A DNA stretch of 64,000 nt from Clostridium sp. CAG:964 (GTDB taxonomy: Bacteria; Bacillota; Clostridia; Oscillospirales; Acutalibacteraceae). Position 1 is the stretch's first letter. The number at the start of each line of letters is the position of its first letter. The position numbers and the translations under genes are program-made. Shown in pieces: positions 32,817 through 41,539 of this stretch. The notes beneath the pieces are model-generated. The model was not told the DNA's origin. It saw only the letters and a list, made by a program, of their open reading frames with translations, and did not search any database. The DNA is taken from positions 1 to 64,000 of the forward strand of contig FR891307.1 of assembly GCA_000435335.1 (NCBI GenBank), in the 5' to 3' direction.

Positions 32817-34496
32817 TTATGACAAACCGGCCGCTGCCATATTTGACTGGTGCTCTGCAAATGTAGAAGCATAGTAAGCCTTTGCCTCCTGTGTGGTTGT
32901 AGCAGAACGGTGACAGAAGTAATAGTAGTTTGTATCGTCCGGATTAATTGCGGCGTCAATAGCGTCAAGTCCCGGATTACATATTGCTCCCGGCGGCAAA
33001 CCGGAAATATCGTAGGTGTTGTAGTTGCTCTTGAAGGTAGCCGCTATTTCGGACGGAATATCGTCCTGTGCACTGTATGGATAGTAAAGAGTAGCGTCAG
33101 ACTTCAGCTTGTCCAAATCAAGGTCGCCAAACGGTGAAACGCCGCCTGAGTCTATAGTGGAAAGTCTGTTATAGAATACCGAGGATACCACATACATATC
33201 CTTTGTGTCGGCGGCCTCTGCCTGTACAAGAGACGCCATTTTAACAACATCGTTAATCGTTTTGCCCTTGTCCTCTATAATAGTTTTAAGAGTAACGGCG
33301 TCTGTATAGCCGCTGACATTTTGAGTATCAACGCACATTTTCTGTTGGAAGTTGTTTAAGAAGCGGCGAACGCTGTCCTTTGCGTCCTCGCCAATGTAGA
33401 ATTCGTAGGTATCCGGGAACAAATATCCCTCAAGCCTGTAAACGCACTTGTCGTTTTCAGGTATATCCTTTAGGAACTCAAACTCATCGTCAAAGTCATG
33501 AGAGTTGCAGTAGCTTAGGAACTTGTCTGCCTTGCAAACCTTTTTGTCCTCAAGTGCCTCGGCAACCTGCATAACCGTCATACCCTCTTTAAACTGTATG
33601 GTAACCGTATCGGTAAGAGCCTGACCTGACCTTAGGGCACTGAGTATAGCCTCGTAGTCCATATTTGGACGCATATTGTATATGCCCTCTTCAAAGCCTG
33701 TGGTTTTATTTGTAATGGTAGCAAACAAACGGAAAAACGGCTCATTTTTAATAAGGTCGTTTTTAACCAGCATATCCACAACATCGTCAAAGGTTACATC
33801 CTTGTCAAGGTCTAAAACCACATTTTCGCCGTCCTCCGGACGGTTAATGCCAAGCAGGTCGCTCATACCGTTCCAAATGTACATACCCAAAACCACCGAT
33901 ATTGCCACAACCATACACAGCCAAATTAAACGGAACATACAGCCGTTTTTCTCTGCCTTTGCCTTTTGGCGTGCCTTTTCGGACTTGCGGTAATTCTTTA
34001 GGGCCTTCTTTTCCTCCTTGTACATTTTATGCTTCTGCTCAGCGTTGGAAAAGCTGGAAATCTCCTCGGAGGCGTCTTTGGCTTCAATATCCTCTATGCC
34101 CAACATATCCTCATCGGCAAGAGCGTCATCCTCCGGAACCTGGTCGGCGTCGGTATATTTATGCAGAGAATATTTGTCGGAAAAATCATCTGCCATCATT
34201 TTAGACGGTGCGTCGGTATCTATGCCGTTCTCATCGTCAGCGTTATTATTGTCATTATTATTGTCGTTATCAATTTCAAAATTATATTTGTCTGTACCCT
34301 TGGTGCTTTCAGACCTGCTGTCTGTATTGCTTTCATCGGCACCGGTGCTTTCTTCTGTGCCGATACTGTCAGCTGTCGGCGGCACCGCATCGGTATTTTC
34401 GGCTGCGGTATTAATGTTAAGCTTAAAGGCTTCTACACGCTTTTTTCTTGCCGCCTCAATATCAGCAGAAAAGTCAGTTTTAATGTCGTCACTCAT
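32817..34496 (-). CDS. mltG: Endolytic murein transglycosylase MltG
   Basis: The 559-residue bitopic protein has a long, acidic, Asp/Asn/Ser-rich cytoplasmic N-terminus (residues 1-184), one membrane helix at about 185-208, and an extracellular YceG-like domain. That domain shows DVVDMLVKNDLI (LysM-like part), MASLVQAEAADTKDMYVVSSVFYNRL with the catalytic Glu, and the end motif CNPGLDAIDAAINPDDTNYYYF. It cuts nascent glycan strands during wall synthesis. The N-terminal extension is much longer than in E. coli MltG (340 residues in total). The start is the ATG 9 bp after AGAAAGGA. Confidence 0.93.
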   Translation of the reverse strand: MSDDIKTDFSADIEAARKKRVEAFKLNINTAAENTDAVPPTADSIGTEESTGADESNTDSRSESTKGTDKYNFEIDNDNNNDNNNADDENGIDTDAPSKMMADDFSDKYSLHKYTDADQVPEDDALADEDMLGIEDIEAKDASEEISSFSNAEQKHKMYKEEKKALKNYRKSEKARQKAKAEKNGCMFRLIWLCMVVAISVVLGMYIWNGMSDLLGINRPEDGENVVLDLDKDVTFDDVVDMLVKNDLIKNEPFFRLFATITNKTTGFEEGIYNMRPNMDYEAILSALRSGQALTDTVTIQFKEGMTVMQVAEALEDKKVCKADKFLSYCNSHDFDDEFEFLKDIPENDKCVYRLEGYLFPDTYEFYIGEDAKDSVRRFLNNFQQKMCVDTQNVSGYTDAVTLKTIIEDKGKTINDVVKMASLVQAEAADTKDMYVVSSVFYNRLSTIDSGGVSPFGDLDLDKLKSDATLYYPYSAQDDIPSEIAATFKSNYNTYDISGLPPGAICNPGLDAIDAAINPDDTNYYYFCHRSATTTQEAKAYYASTFAEHQSNMAAAGLS

Positions 34497-34573
34497 TAGC
34501 TGTGTTCCTTTCTTCAAGTCATAAGACCTAATAGTATTGGCTGTAGAAATTGCACCATATACCAGTACATATA

Positions 34574-34603
34574 AATATAGCAATATACAGCACAGCTTTG
34601 CAA
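34574..34603 (-). promoter_or_regulatory. Possible promoter of mltG
   Basis: TTGCAA (34598-34603), 18 bp, TATATT (34574-34579), in the 127-bp gap before mltG. Confidence 0.45.
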
Positions 34604-34623
34604 ATTATATAATAACCTAAATT

Positions 34624-35211
34624 TCACTTTTTTGCAATAAATTTTGTAAAATTATCTGTAATTATGTAATCTACACAGCTGTCAAAGCGGCCGTGCAAAA
34701 TACAGCGGCTTACGCAGGCACTAAAGCACAGGCCCACCCTTACGCCTGTAAAATCAGCAAGGTACCTGTCGTAATAGCCCTTGCCGTAGCCCATTCTGTA
34801 GCCGTTTCTGTCAAATGCAAGGGCAGGCACAAGTATAAGTGCCGACTTATCCTCTGCCCTGTTGTCAGGGCTTGGCGTTGGCTCCGGCACGCCAAAGGTG
34901 CCTCTGCTAAGCTGCCGAATACTGTCAATAAAGTAAAACTGCATATCAGATGTATGTGGTATGCAGTATGGAACGGCAACCCTTTTGCCAAGCTCAAGGG
35001 CATAATTAATAATCCTGTCTGTGCTTACCTCATCATTAATAGACGCATATGCATAAATTGTGCGGGCGTTTTTAAACATTTGGCTGTCTGCCAGCGTTTG
35101 AAAAATTTTGTCACTAAGCTGCTGCCTTTGCAGAACAGACATTTCACGGCGTACAGCCCTGTATTTTTCTCTTAGCTGATTTTTACAGCTGCCAAGGCTT
35201 GCCTTAATCAT
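34624..35211 (-). CDS. 5-formyltetrahydrofolate cyclo-ligase family protein
   Basis: The 195-residue cytoplasmic enzyme shows the family N-terminus (KNQLREKYRAVRREMS), the folate-site FGVPEP and the C-terminal VPALAFDRNGYRMGYGKGYYDRYL signature. It converts 5-formyl-THF to 5,10-methenyl-THF using ATP, protecting one-carbon metabolism that also feeds the nearby ThyX. Its ATG overlaps the 3' end of the DJ-1-like gene by 8 bp and has no good SD, so translation is probably coupled. Confidence 0.93.
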   Translation of the reverse strand: MIKASLGSCKNQLREKYRAVRREMSVLQRQQLSDKIFQTLADSQMFKNARTIYAYASINDEVSTDRIINYALELGKRVAVPYCIPHTSDMQFYFIDSIRQLSRGTFGVPEPTPSPDNRAEDKSALILVPALAFDRNGYRMGYGKGYYDRYLADFTGVRVGLCFSACVSRCILHGRFDSCVDYIITDNFTKFIAKK

Positions 35212-35761
35212 AATTATATGGACACTGGAGTGATTCTAATACAGTATTGGCAGTTTCTTTATTTTTAAACAGCTCAAGCAGCTGCAGTGCAAAAGGAATT
35301 GTTGCACCCATACCCTTGCCTGTTACAACCAAGCCGTCTGTTACTGCAAACTCGTTTACATACTCTGCACCCTCAAGCTTGTTTTCAAAGCCCGGGAAGC
35401 AGGTTGCTTTTTTGCCGTTAAGAATACCCATTTCGCCAAGCACCGACGGTGCGGCACATATTGCACCGATAACATAGCCCTTTTCAACACAATAATTAAT
35501 ACACTGGTGAACTATTAAGGATACCCCCAGATTTATAGTACCCGGCATACCGCCCGGCAAAACTATACCACGCAGATTTTCAAAAACAATTTCAGCCTCG
35601 TTAATATCTGCTGTTACGGTTATTTTGTGTGAAGATGTTACCTGCTTGCCGTTTGTACCCACAGCCACGGTTTGAACATCAAGCTTTCCTCTTCTTAAAA
35701 TATCTACTGTTGTAAGTGCCTCTGTTTCCTCGAAGCCGTCTGCTAAAAATACATAAATCAT
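35204..35761 (-). CDS. DJ-1/PfpI family protein
   Basis: The 185-residue protein has the DJ-1 fold landmarks FLADGFEETEALTTVDILRR, GIVLPGGMPG and the nucleophile elbow GAICAAPSVLG, with the reactive Cys near residue 100. Family members act as chaperone-like, glyoxalase or deglycase-type stress proteins in the cytoplasm; the exact activity is uncertain. An AAAGGAG site favours the internal ATG at 35759-35761, since it overlaps the first in-frame ATG. It is upstream of and overlaps the cyclo-ligase gene. Methylglyoxal made by MgsA (encoded at 62.6 kb) would be a possible substrate class, but this is only speculation. Confidence 0.9.
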   Translation of the reverse strand: MIYVFLADGFEETEALTTVDILRRGKLDVQTVAVGTNGKQVTSSHKITVTADINEAEIVFENLRGIVLPGGMPGTINLGVSLIVHQCINYCVEKGYVIGAICAAPSVLGEMGILNGKKATCFPGFENKLEGAEYVNEFAVTDGLVVTGKGMGATIPFALQLLELFKNKETANTVLESLQCPYNYD

Positions 35762-35846
35762 AATAAAATAAACTCCTTTCATATGTCGGCAATACTGCCG
35801 ATTTTACACAGAATATTTCCGTGGAAATACTCCGCACTTTGAAAAA

Positions 35847-36524
35847 TTACAGCTCTGCCTCCCTTTTTGCCAGCTCAAAAACCTCGTCGCTTATATCCTC
35901 TATAGACCGTGGCTTGCCGTTTCTTGCACAGCTTACCACATTCCAGTTGAGTATTTGTGCGGCATACAGGGCAGAATTTCTGCATTCCTTTAAAAATTCA
36001 AAATTCTTCTCATGAAGATCCTTTTTATTTTCGTCGCCGTTATAGCGTTTTGCAAGAAGCTGTTGAGAAACCTCAACAGGCATATCAAGGTAAATTACAG
36101 CGTCCGGCTTTGGCAGCTGCAGCTGCTTGTACTCGTAGGTATCAAGCCAATGTAAAAACGACGGCTTTTCCCTGTTTGCAACCTTTGACAGCTGATATAT
36201 TGCGTTTGATGTAGTATATCTGTCTGCAATAATTATACAGCCGCTGTTATAGTCCTTTTCCCAAAACTGCTTAAAGCTGGCATACCTGTCAACTGCATAA
36301 AAGGAGGAGGCGGCATAAGCGTTTACATCGTCCGGACTGGAGCCAAGCTCACCGCCCAAGTACATTTTTACAAGGGCCGAGGACGGGTTGCTGTAGTTAG
36401 GAAAGCTTATGTGCTTTACCCTTGGAAAGCTTTGCATAAGCCTTTGCGTAAGCTCTGCTGTCTGCGTTGCCTTGCCGCAGCCGTCAAGCCCCTCTATTAC
36501 TATTAATTTGCCTTTACTGTTCAT
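35847..36524 (-). CDS. tmk: Thymidylate kinase
   Basis: The 225-residue enzyme has the P-loop EGLDGCGKAT at residues 11-20, the DRY motif in IIADRYTTSNAIYQ and a C-terminal LID-like region. It phosphorylates dTMP to dTDP in the cytoplasm. It lies 25 bp after thyX, which makes dTMP, so the pair covers consecutive steps. GAAGGTG precedes the ATG. Some sequence features (NREKPSF, a long YEYKQLQLP loop) differ from E. coli Tmk but are common in Clostridia. Confidence 0.92.
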   Translation of the reverse strand: MNSKGKLIVIEGLDGCGKATQTAELTQRLMQSFPRVKHISFPNYSNPSSALVKMYLGGELGSSPDDVNAYAASSFYAVDRYASFKQFWEKDYNSGCIIIADRYTTSNAIYQLSKVANREKPSFLHWLDTYEYKQLQLPKPDAVIYLDMPVEVSQQLLAKRYNGDENKKDLHEKNFEFLKECRNSALYAAQILNWNVVSCARNGKPRSIEDISDEVFELAKREAEL

Positions 36525-36549
36525 AATAACACCTTCACATATTATATAA

Positions 36550-37356
36550 TCAGAAATTTTTAAAAAATTCTCTTACCTGCTGAGCTTTGCCGCAGGACAT
36601 TTTGCCCTCCGGACAGGCACCGTTTAGGCAGCGAGGCCCTGCGTCCTTAAACAGTGCCGGAGCAACCCCTCTGCACAGCTTAAGCATTTCTATAGCAAGC
36701 TCTCTAATCTCCCACTGTGCCCTGTTGCAGCACCTGTGGTTAAAAAAGTTATGCAGAGAACGAACATTCATTGTAACTACTATTGAGGTAGTGCAGGCGT
36801 TCGGCAGAATAAAGCGTGCGTCCTCGTTTGCTTTTTTTATAAAGGCAGAGCACTGCTTTTTATTAATTTCCTTGTATGCATTAATAATTTCATCCTGTGT
36901 GCCTGAAAGCAGGCTGCCGTCCTCGGACTCCTTTATGCTTTTGCACACAAGAGCATCTCTTACCGCAGAATACGCCCTGCTCTGCTGTTCTATGGCACTG
37001 TTGTACGCCTGCAAGGCCTGTGGACATTCTGAAATTGCCGGCGGTATAACAAAGCCGAAGCTGTTGCCGTCGACATATCGCTGCGACTGCTGGCTGTATG
37101 ACGCTATTCTGTGTCTTACAAGCTGATGAGAGCAGGCTCTTGAAATACCGTCAATACCAAAGGTAAACGACACATGCTCCATAGGACTTTCGTGCCCCAA
37201 GGACGAAAGCATTTCAACAAAGGAGCGGCTCTTTTCTTCATCTAAGCCCTCCAGTATATTTTCCACCTTAGAAGGCGAATAGCACAGCTTTGCGGCGGCG
37301 GCTACAACCTGCTCCGGATTAGGCGTATGTGCTATCAGTTTAACAGTAATTGACAT
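36550..37356 (-). CDS. thyX: FAD-dependent thymidylate synthase ThyX
   Basis: The 268-residue enzyme has the ThyX motif RHR-x2-S-x4-S-x-R at residues 81-93 and the substrate segment around NARFILPNAC. It methylates dUMP to dTMP using methylene-THF and reduced flavin, replacing ThyA. The C-terminus has a Cys-rich tail (RCLNGACPEGKMSCGK), a pattern I know from clostridial ThyX proteins. GGAGG lies 8 bp before the chosen ATG, preferable to the in-frame start 33 bp upstream. Confidence 0.96.
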   Translation of the reverse strand: MSITVKLIAHTPNPEQVVAAAAKLCYSPSKVENILEGLDEEKSRSFVEMLSSLGHESPMEHVSFTFGIDGISRACSHQLVRHRIASYSQQSQRYVDGNSFGFVIPPAISECPQALQAYNSAIEQQSRAYSAVRDALVCKSIKESEDGSLLSGTQDEIINAYKEINKKQCSAFIKKANEDARFILPNACTTSIVVTMNVRSLHNFFNHRCCNRAQWEIRELAIEMLKLCRGVAPALFKDAGPRCLNGACPEGKMSCGKAQQVREFFKNF

Positions 37357-37392
37357 TTTGCTTTCCTCCCGATAATACCGATTTTTCAAAGG

Positions 37393-37425
37393 AGCACCGC
37401 ACAGGTTGTGGCGGCGTGCGGTGCT
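37393..37425 (-). other. Hairpin in the thyX leader
   Basis: AGCACCGCAC (37393-37402) and GTGCGGTGCT (37416-37425) form a perfect 10-bp stem between the predicted transcription start (about 37432) and the thyX SD. No T run follows, so it is not a terminator; it could stabilise the mRNA or affect translation. Confidence 0.7.
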
Positions 37426-37438
37426 GTTCTAAATAGAT

Positions 37439-37467
37439 ATTTTAACATAACAGCAGACATACTTCAA
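37439..37467 (-). promoter_or_regulatory. Promoter of thyX-tmk
   Basis: TTGAAG (37462-37467), 17 bp, TAAAAT (37439-37444) with a TGT extended -10. Confidence 0.75.
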
Positions 37468-37525
37468 CAAAAAAGCCGCAAATTAGTCGCAAATCTATTA
37501 AGTACCCCTACAAAATGTGTTAAAA

Positions 37526-37566
37526 CAAAAAAGGAACTCCCTAAAAAATTTAGGAAGTCCTTTTAA
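37526..37566 (-). terminator. Terminator of the HPr gene
   Basis: A long AT-rich stem with one bulge (AAAAGGACTTCCTAAA pairing with the TTTAGGGAGTTCC side) is followed by six Ts reading leftward. Confidence 0.85.
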
Positions 37567-37594
37567 TTACCTGTGCTAGTATGCCATACTAAAA

Positions 37595-37858
37595 TTACTC
37601 TGCAAAGCCCGACGCAACAAGCTGTACAAGACCGTCAACAGCAGCAGCCTCATCGTTGCCGTCTGCAATAATTTTAATTGTTGTACCGCCAACAATGCCC
37701 AAAGAAAGTACGCCAAGCAAGCTTTTTGCGTTTACCCTTCTTTCATCCTTCTCTACCCAAATAGAAGCCTTGTATTCATTGGCTTTCTGAATAAAAAAGG
37801 TTGCAGGACGAGCATGAAGACCAACCTGGTTTTGAACCTCTACTTCTTTAACATACAT
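37595..37858 (-). CDS. ptsH: HPr phosphocarrier protein
   Basis: The 87-residue protein is a complete HPr: His15 in GLHARPAT is the PEP-dependent phosphorylation site, and Ser46 in NAKSLLGVLSLG is the HPr kinase site used in Gram-positive carbon catabolite control with CcpA. AGGG lies 7 bp before the ATG chosen at 37856-37858. It stands alone, with its own promoter and terminator and no ptsI beside it. Presence of His15 separates it from Crh. Confidence 0.95.
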   Translation of the reverse strand: MYVKEVEVQNQVGLHARPATFFIQKANEYKASIWVEKDERRVNAKSLLGVLSLGIVGGTTIKIIADGNDEAAAVDGLVQLVASGFAE

Positions 37859-37910
37859 AATAAATCCCTCGCACTCATTGTAATTTGTTATCATGAAATT
37901 TGATATTGCT

Positions 37911-37938
37911 ATTATAGCACAATAGAATAAACCGTCAA
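37911..37938 (-). promoter_or_regulatory. Promoter of the HPr gene
   Basis: TTGACG (37933-37938), 16 bp, TATAAT (37911-37916) with a TGC extended -10. Confidence 0.8.
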
Positions 37939-38184
37939 GAAAATTTAATAAAGTTTAGATTTTATGTCATTATTTTTTTAATAATGCTTTATTTTTTTAG
38001 TTATTTTGTCTATTGAAATATTCATTTTTAATTATTATTTTTTCCTGTTTTTTACAGCAAGTCACAAAATTACTGCAAAGTATACAAAATATTTGAGCAG
38101 TCTGTAAATAATACCTCTAAAATATTTATTGAGAAACAAAAATAACCGTACAATAAAATAACAAAGCTGTTTTAATGTCTTCGG
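37939..38184. other. AT-rich intergenic region between the divergent HPr and rimM promoters
   Basis: Part of a 387-bp gene-free stretch. Apart from the two promoters at its ends I see only AT-rich sequence, with no RNA gene, repeat or convincing small reading frame. Confidence 0.6.
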
Positions 38185-38213
38185 TTGAAAAAAAACAGCT
38201 GTTATGATAAAAT
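38185..38213 (+). promoter_or_regulatory. Promoter of rimM-trmD
   Basis: TTGAAA (38185-38190), 17 bp, TAAAAT (38208-38213) with TGA in front. Confidence 0.7.
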
Positions 38214-38245
38214 TAAGCTACTAATTTTTAAGGATGTACTAACAT

Positions 38246-38755
38246 ATGGAACAATATTTAGAAATAGGCAAGGTTGTAAGCACACATGGCCTGCGAGGTG
38301 AATTAAGAGTCGACCCTTGGTGTGACTCTCCGCAGTTTTTATGCCAATTTAAAACACTGTATCTAAAAAAGGGTGAAACAAAGCTAAGCGTAAGCTCAAG
38401 GCCTCACAAAACCATTGCCATAGTTAAGGCAAAGGGAATTGATACTATTGAAGAAGCCGAAAAGCTTAGAGGAAGGGTTCTATATATTAACCGCAGTGAC
38501 GCAAGGCTTGCACCGGGTGAGTACTTTATACAAGACCTTATGGGACTTGATGTAATTGACATTGACACAAGCAAAAGCTACGGCAAAATTACCGATGTTT
38601 TAAAAACAGGTGCCAACGATGTTTACCAAGTGACCGACGAAAAGAAAAAGGACTACCTTATACCGGTAATAGATGATGTTGTAAAGGAAATAGACATAAA
38701 CGGCGGCAAGGTTTTAATTAAGCCCTTGAAAGGAATATTTGACGATGAGGATTGA
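38246..38755 (+). CDS. rimM: 16S rRNA processing/30S maturation protein RimM
   Basis: The 169-residue protein has the RimM N-terminal beta-barrel start (LEIGKVVSTHGLRGELRV) and the PRC-barrel C-terminal half (GKITDVLKTGANDVYQV, LIPVIDDVVKEID). It assists maturation of the 30S head and binds ribosomal protein S19. AAGGA lies 11 bp before the ATG. It overlaps trmD by 11 bp, the usual gene pair. Confidence 0.96.
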   Translation: MEQYLEIGKVVSTHGLRGELRVDPWCDSPQFLCQFKTLYLKKGETKLSVSSRPHKTIAIVKAKGIDTIEEAEKLRGRVLYINRSDARLAPGEYFIQDLMGLDVIDIDTSKSYGKITDVLKTGANDVYQVTDEKKKDYLIPVIDDVVKEIDINGGKVLIKPLKGIFDDED

Positions 38756-39470
38756 CATTATTACTTTGTTTCCGGAAATGTGTCAGGCTGTGCTGAACGA
38801 AAGCATTATTGGCAGGGCCGTCGCAAAAGGTGCTGTAGAAATAGTATACCACCAGCTGCGTGATTATGCATATGACAGGCACAAAAGGGTTGACGATACC
38901 CCATACGGCGGCGGTATGGGTATGGTAATGAAGTGTGAGCCTATAGCCCTTTGCTTTGAGGCAGTATGTAACGAGCTGGGCAAAAAGCCGCATTTTATTT
39001 ATATGTCACCTGTAGGCAGGGTGCTTAACCAAAGCATTGTAAAGCAAATAGCCTCCGGCTATGATAATATATGCATTCTTTGCGGCCACTACGAGGGGGT
39101 AGACCAGCGTGTGCTTGATATGCTGATTGACGAAGAAATTTCAATAGGCGACTATGTATTGACAGGCGGTGAGCTGCCTGCAATGGTGCTTGCGGACGCC
39201 GTATGCAGAATGCTGCCGGGCGTGCTTTCCAACGAGGAATGCTTTACAGAGGAAAGCCACTATAACGGGCTTTTGGAGTACCCGCAGTACACAAAGCCTG
39301 CTGTATGGCGTGAAAAAGAGGTTCCGCCTGTACTGCTGTCGGGCCACCACGAAAATGTTGACAACTGGCGCAGACAGCAATCGCTTATCCGCACTAAAAA
39401 TATACGGCCGGATATGTTTGAAAAAACAGAGCTTACCAAGCTTGATAAAAAGCTGTTGGAAAACCGGTAG
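38745..39470 (+). CDS. trmD: tRNA (guanine37-N1)-methyltransferase TrmD
   Basis: The 241-residue SPOUT enzyme methylates G37 of tRNAs with SAM. It shows MRIDIITLFPEM, the DDTPYGGGMGMVM loop, LCGHYEGVDQRV and SIGDYVLTGGELPA, which make up the trefoil-knot active site. The ATG at 38745-38747 lies inside the rimM end and matches the family N-terminus; a TTG two codons earlier is unlikely. The unit ends at a strong hairpin, with no rplS following. Confidence 0.97.
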   Translation: MRIDIITLFPEMCQAVLNESIIGRAVAKGAVEIVYHQLRDYAYDRHKRVDDTPYGGGMGMVMKCEPIALCFEAVCNELGKKPHFIYMSPVGRVLNQSIVKQIASGYDNICILCGHYEGVDQRVLDMLIDEEISIGDYVLTGGELPAMVLADAVCRMLPGVLSNEECFTEESHYNGLLEYPQYTKPAVWREKEVPPVLLSGHHENVDNWRRQQSLIRTKNIRPDMFEKTELTKLDKKLLENR

Positions 39471-39521
39471 CCACATATACTGCTGTTTTTACGGTACAGC
39501 AAGCAAACTTAACAAGCTGAC

Positions 39522-39563
39522 AAAGGCGTAACAGTCTGAACTAAGACTGTTACGCCTTTTATG
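39522..39563. terminator. Bidirectional terminator between trmD and lysA
   Basis: A perfect 16-bp stem (39522-39537 with 39544-39559) and a 6-nt loop, with TTTT on the plus side and TTTG on the minus side, between two converging genes. Confidence 0.9.
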
Positions 39564-39578
39564 TTTATATATTGGCAA

Positions 39579-40883
39579 TTACAAATCTAAATCGTTAGCT
39601 ACAAGGTCGTCGTAAGACTCTCTTTTAACTATTAATCTTGCCTTGCCGTCCTTTACCATAACAATAGCCGGACGAGGGTTACGGTTATAGTTAGACGCCA
39701 TAGAGTAGTTATATGCACCTGTTGACAATACAGCCAGTATGTCGCCTACCTGAACATCGGCTACAGGAGTATCCTTTTGAATAAGGTCACCGCTTTCACA
39801 GCATTTGCCCGCTACCGTAACCTTTTCGTTTGGCTTTTGGTCAGCCTTTCCTGCGTTTACAACAGTATATTCAGACTCATACAGGGCATATCTGATATTG
39901 TCGGTCATACCGCCGTCAACAGAAACATAGGTGCGAACGTTAGGAATTTCCTTTCTGCCGCCTACGGTGTAAAGTGTAATGCCGGCCTCACCCACAACAG
40001 AACGGCCCGGCTCCATATAAATAAACGGTACAGGAATATCATTTTCTGCCGCCTTTGCCTTTACAGCCTTTGAAACAGCCGCCATATAGTTGTCGTACGG
40101 TACAGGGTTGTCATTCTCTGTATACTTAATGCCGTAGCCGCCGCCCAGGTTCAGCTCTGTAACTAAGTGACCTGTCTCTCTCTTAATTTGACCGATAAAG
40201 TCCATCATAACCTCTGCGGCCTTAACAAACGGGTCAATATCAAATATTTGTGAACCAATGTGGCAGTGCAGCTCTGTTAAATCAACATTGCCAAGCTTTA
40301 GCGACTCCTTAACAGCAGCCATAGCTTCGCCTGTTTCAAGTGCAAAGCCAAACTTAGAATCAATTTGACCTGTCATTATAAAGTTGTGTGTGTGTGCGTC
40401 AATACCCGGCTTAATACGCATAGATATTTTAACAACCTTATTTTTCTCTCCGGCAATTTTATTTAAAAGCTCAAGCTCATAGAGGTTGTCAACAATAATT
40501 TTGCCTATATTATAGTCCAAAGCCATTCTCAGCTCTGCCTCTGTTTTATTGTTGCCGTGGAATTGAATTTTCTCAGGTGGAAAGTTTGCTTTCATAGCAG
40601 TGTAAATTTCGCCGCCCGATACAACATCAAGCCCCATATTTTCGCTGTCTGCAAGCTGAACCAAAGCCTTGCAGCTTAGGGCCTTGCTGGCATACATAGG
40701 AAGTCCTTTTCCGTCATAATGAGTTTTTATTGAATTTACATACGATTTACAAGTGTTTCTTATAGTGGCTTCATCCATTACATAAAGGGGTGTACCAAAC
40801 TCTTTTGCAAGCTCTAATGTATCACAGCCGCCAATAGTAAGATGTCCCTTTTCATTTACATTTAAACAATCGTTTACAAACAT
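39579..40883 (-). CDS. lysA: Diaminopimelate decarboxylase
   Basis: The 434-residue fold-type III PLP enzyme makes L-lysine from meso-DAP. The PLP lysine is K67 in YASKALSCKAL, the HIGSQIFD and GGGYGIKY motifs bind the phosphate, EPGRSVVGEAG contacts substrate and CCESGD holds the second-subunit Cys. AAGGGA lies 9 bp before the ATG. It has its own promoter, overlapping the 3' end of ysxC. Confidence 0.97.
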   Translation of the reverse strand: MFVNDCLNVNEKGHLTIGGCDTLELAKEFGTPLYVMDEATIRNTCKSYVNSIKTHYDGKGLPMYASKALSCKALVQLADSENMGLDVVSGGEIYTAMKANFPPEKIQFHGNNKTEAELRMALDYNIGKIIVDNLYELELLNKIAGEKNKVVKISMRIKPGIDAHTHNFIMTGQIDSKFGFALETGEAMAAVKESLKLGNVDLTELHCHIGSQIFDIDPFVKAAEVMMDFIGQIKRETGHLVTELNLGGGYGIKYTENDNPVPYDNYMAAVSKAVKAKAAENDIPVPFIYMEPGRSVVGEAGITLYTVGGRKEIPNVRTYVSVDGGMTDNIRYALYESEYTVVNAGKADQKPNEKVTVAGKCCESGDLIQKDTPVADVQVGDILAVLSTGAYNYSMASNYNRNPRPAIVMVKDGKARLIVKRESYDDLVANDLDL

Positions 40884-40922
40884 TGCTTACATTCCCTTCA
40901 TTTTAAATTAATGAACAAATGT

Positions 40923-40952
40923 ATTATACATTATTTCAGCTGCATTTTTCAA
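40923..40952 (-). promoter_or_regulatory. Promoter of lysA
   Basis: TTGAAA (40947-40952, inside the end of ysxC), 18 bp, TATAAT (40923-40928). Confidence 0.7.
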
Positions 40953-41529
40953 CTGATTTCGATATATATTCTCTTATTTCTTCAATTCCCGTACCCTTTG
41001 TGGAGGAAACCGGAAAGATAGGCATGCTGCCATAACGGGAAAGTATAGAGCTAATCAGCTCCAGCTGTGCAGTCTGCTGCGTTTTTTTCAGCTTGTCCTG
41101 CTTGGTCAGTGCCACTGCAAAAGGTAATTTTGCGTCTGATAAAAATTTAATCATATTCAAGTCGTCAACGGTAGGCTTGTGGCGCATATCGACTATTTGA
41201 ACTATCAAAGCAAAATTTCTGTCCTGTGCAAAATACCCCTCTACAAGCTCCGCCCAGCGTACCTTTTCTGCGTGGGAAACCTTTGCATAGCCGTAGCCGG
41301 GTAAATCTACCAAATTAAATGTATTGTCTACATTAAAGAAATTTATAGTGCCTGTTTTTCCCGGCTGTCCGCTTACCCTTGCCAGGGCTTTTCTGTTTGC
41401 AATTTTATTAATAAGAGAGGATTTGCCTACATTTGACCTGCCGGAAAAAACCACCTCAGGCAGCTCACCGCTTTTAAGCTGAGAGGCCTTTCCTACCGCC
41501 ATAGTAAACTCTGCATTTGAAAAATTCAT
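40936..41529 (-). CDS. ysxC: Ribosome-biogenesis GTPase YsxC/EngB
   Basis: The 197-residue GTPase has G1 GRSNVGKSS, G3 DLPGYG and G4 LTKQDK, all in the EngB pattern, and is needed for late 50S assembly. GGAGG lies before the ATG at 41527-41529; the longer frame overlaps lon and is not expected. It is 10 bp after lon, the standard lon-ysxC order of Firmicutes. Confidence 0.96.
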   Translation of the reverse strand: MNFSNAEFTMAVGKASQLKSGELPEVVFSGRSNVGKSSLINKIANRKALARVSGQPGKTGTINFFNVDNTFNLVDLPGYGYAKVSHAEKVRWAELVEGYFAQDRNFALIVQIVDMRHKPTVDDLNMIKFLSDAKLPFAVALTKQDKLKKTQQTAQLELISSILSRYGSMPIFPVSSTKGTGIEEIREYISKSVEKCS

Positions 41530-41539
41530 AATTTCCTCC

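Noticed and set aside
35786..35832. Two small hairpins between tmk and the DJ-1-like gene as a terminator
   Set aside because: Neither is followed by a T run on the transcribed strand.
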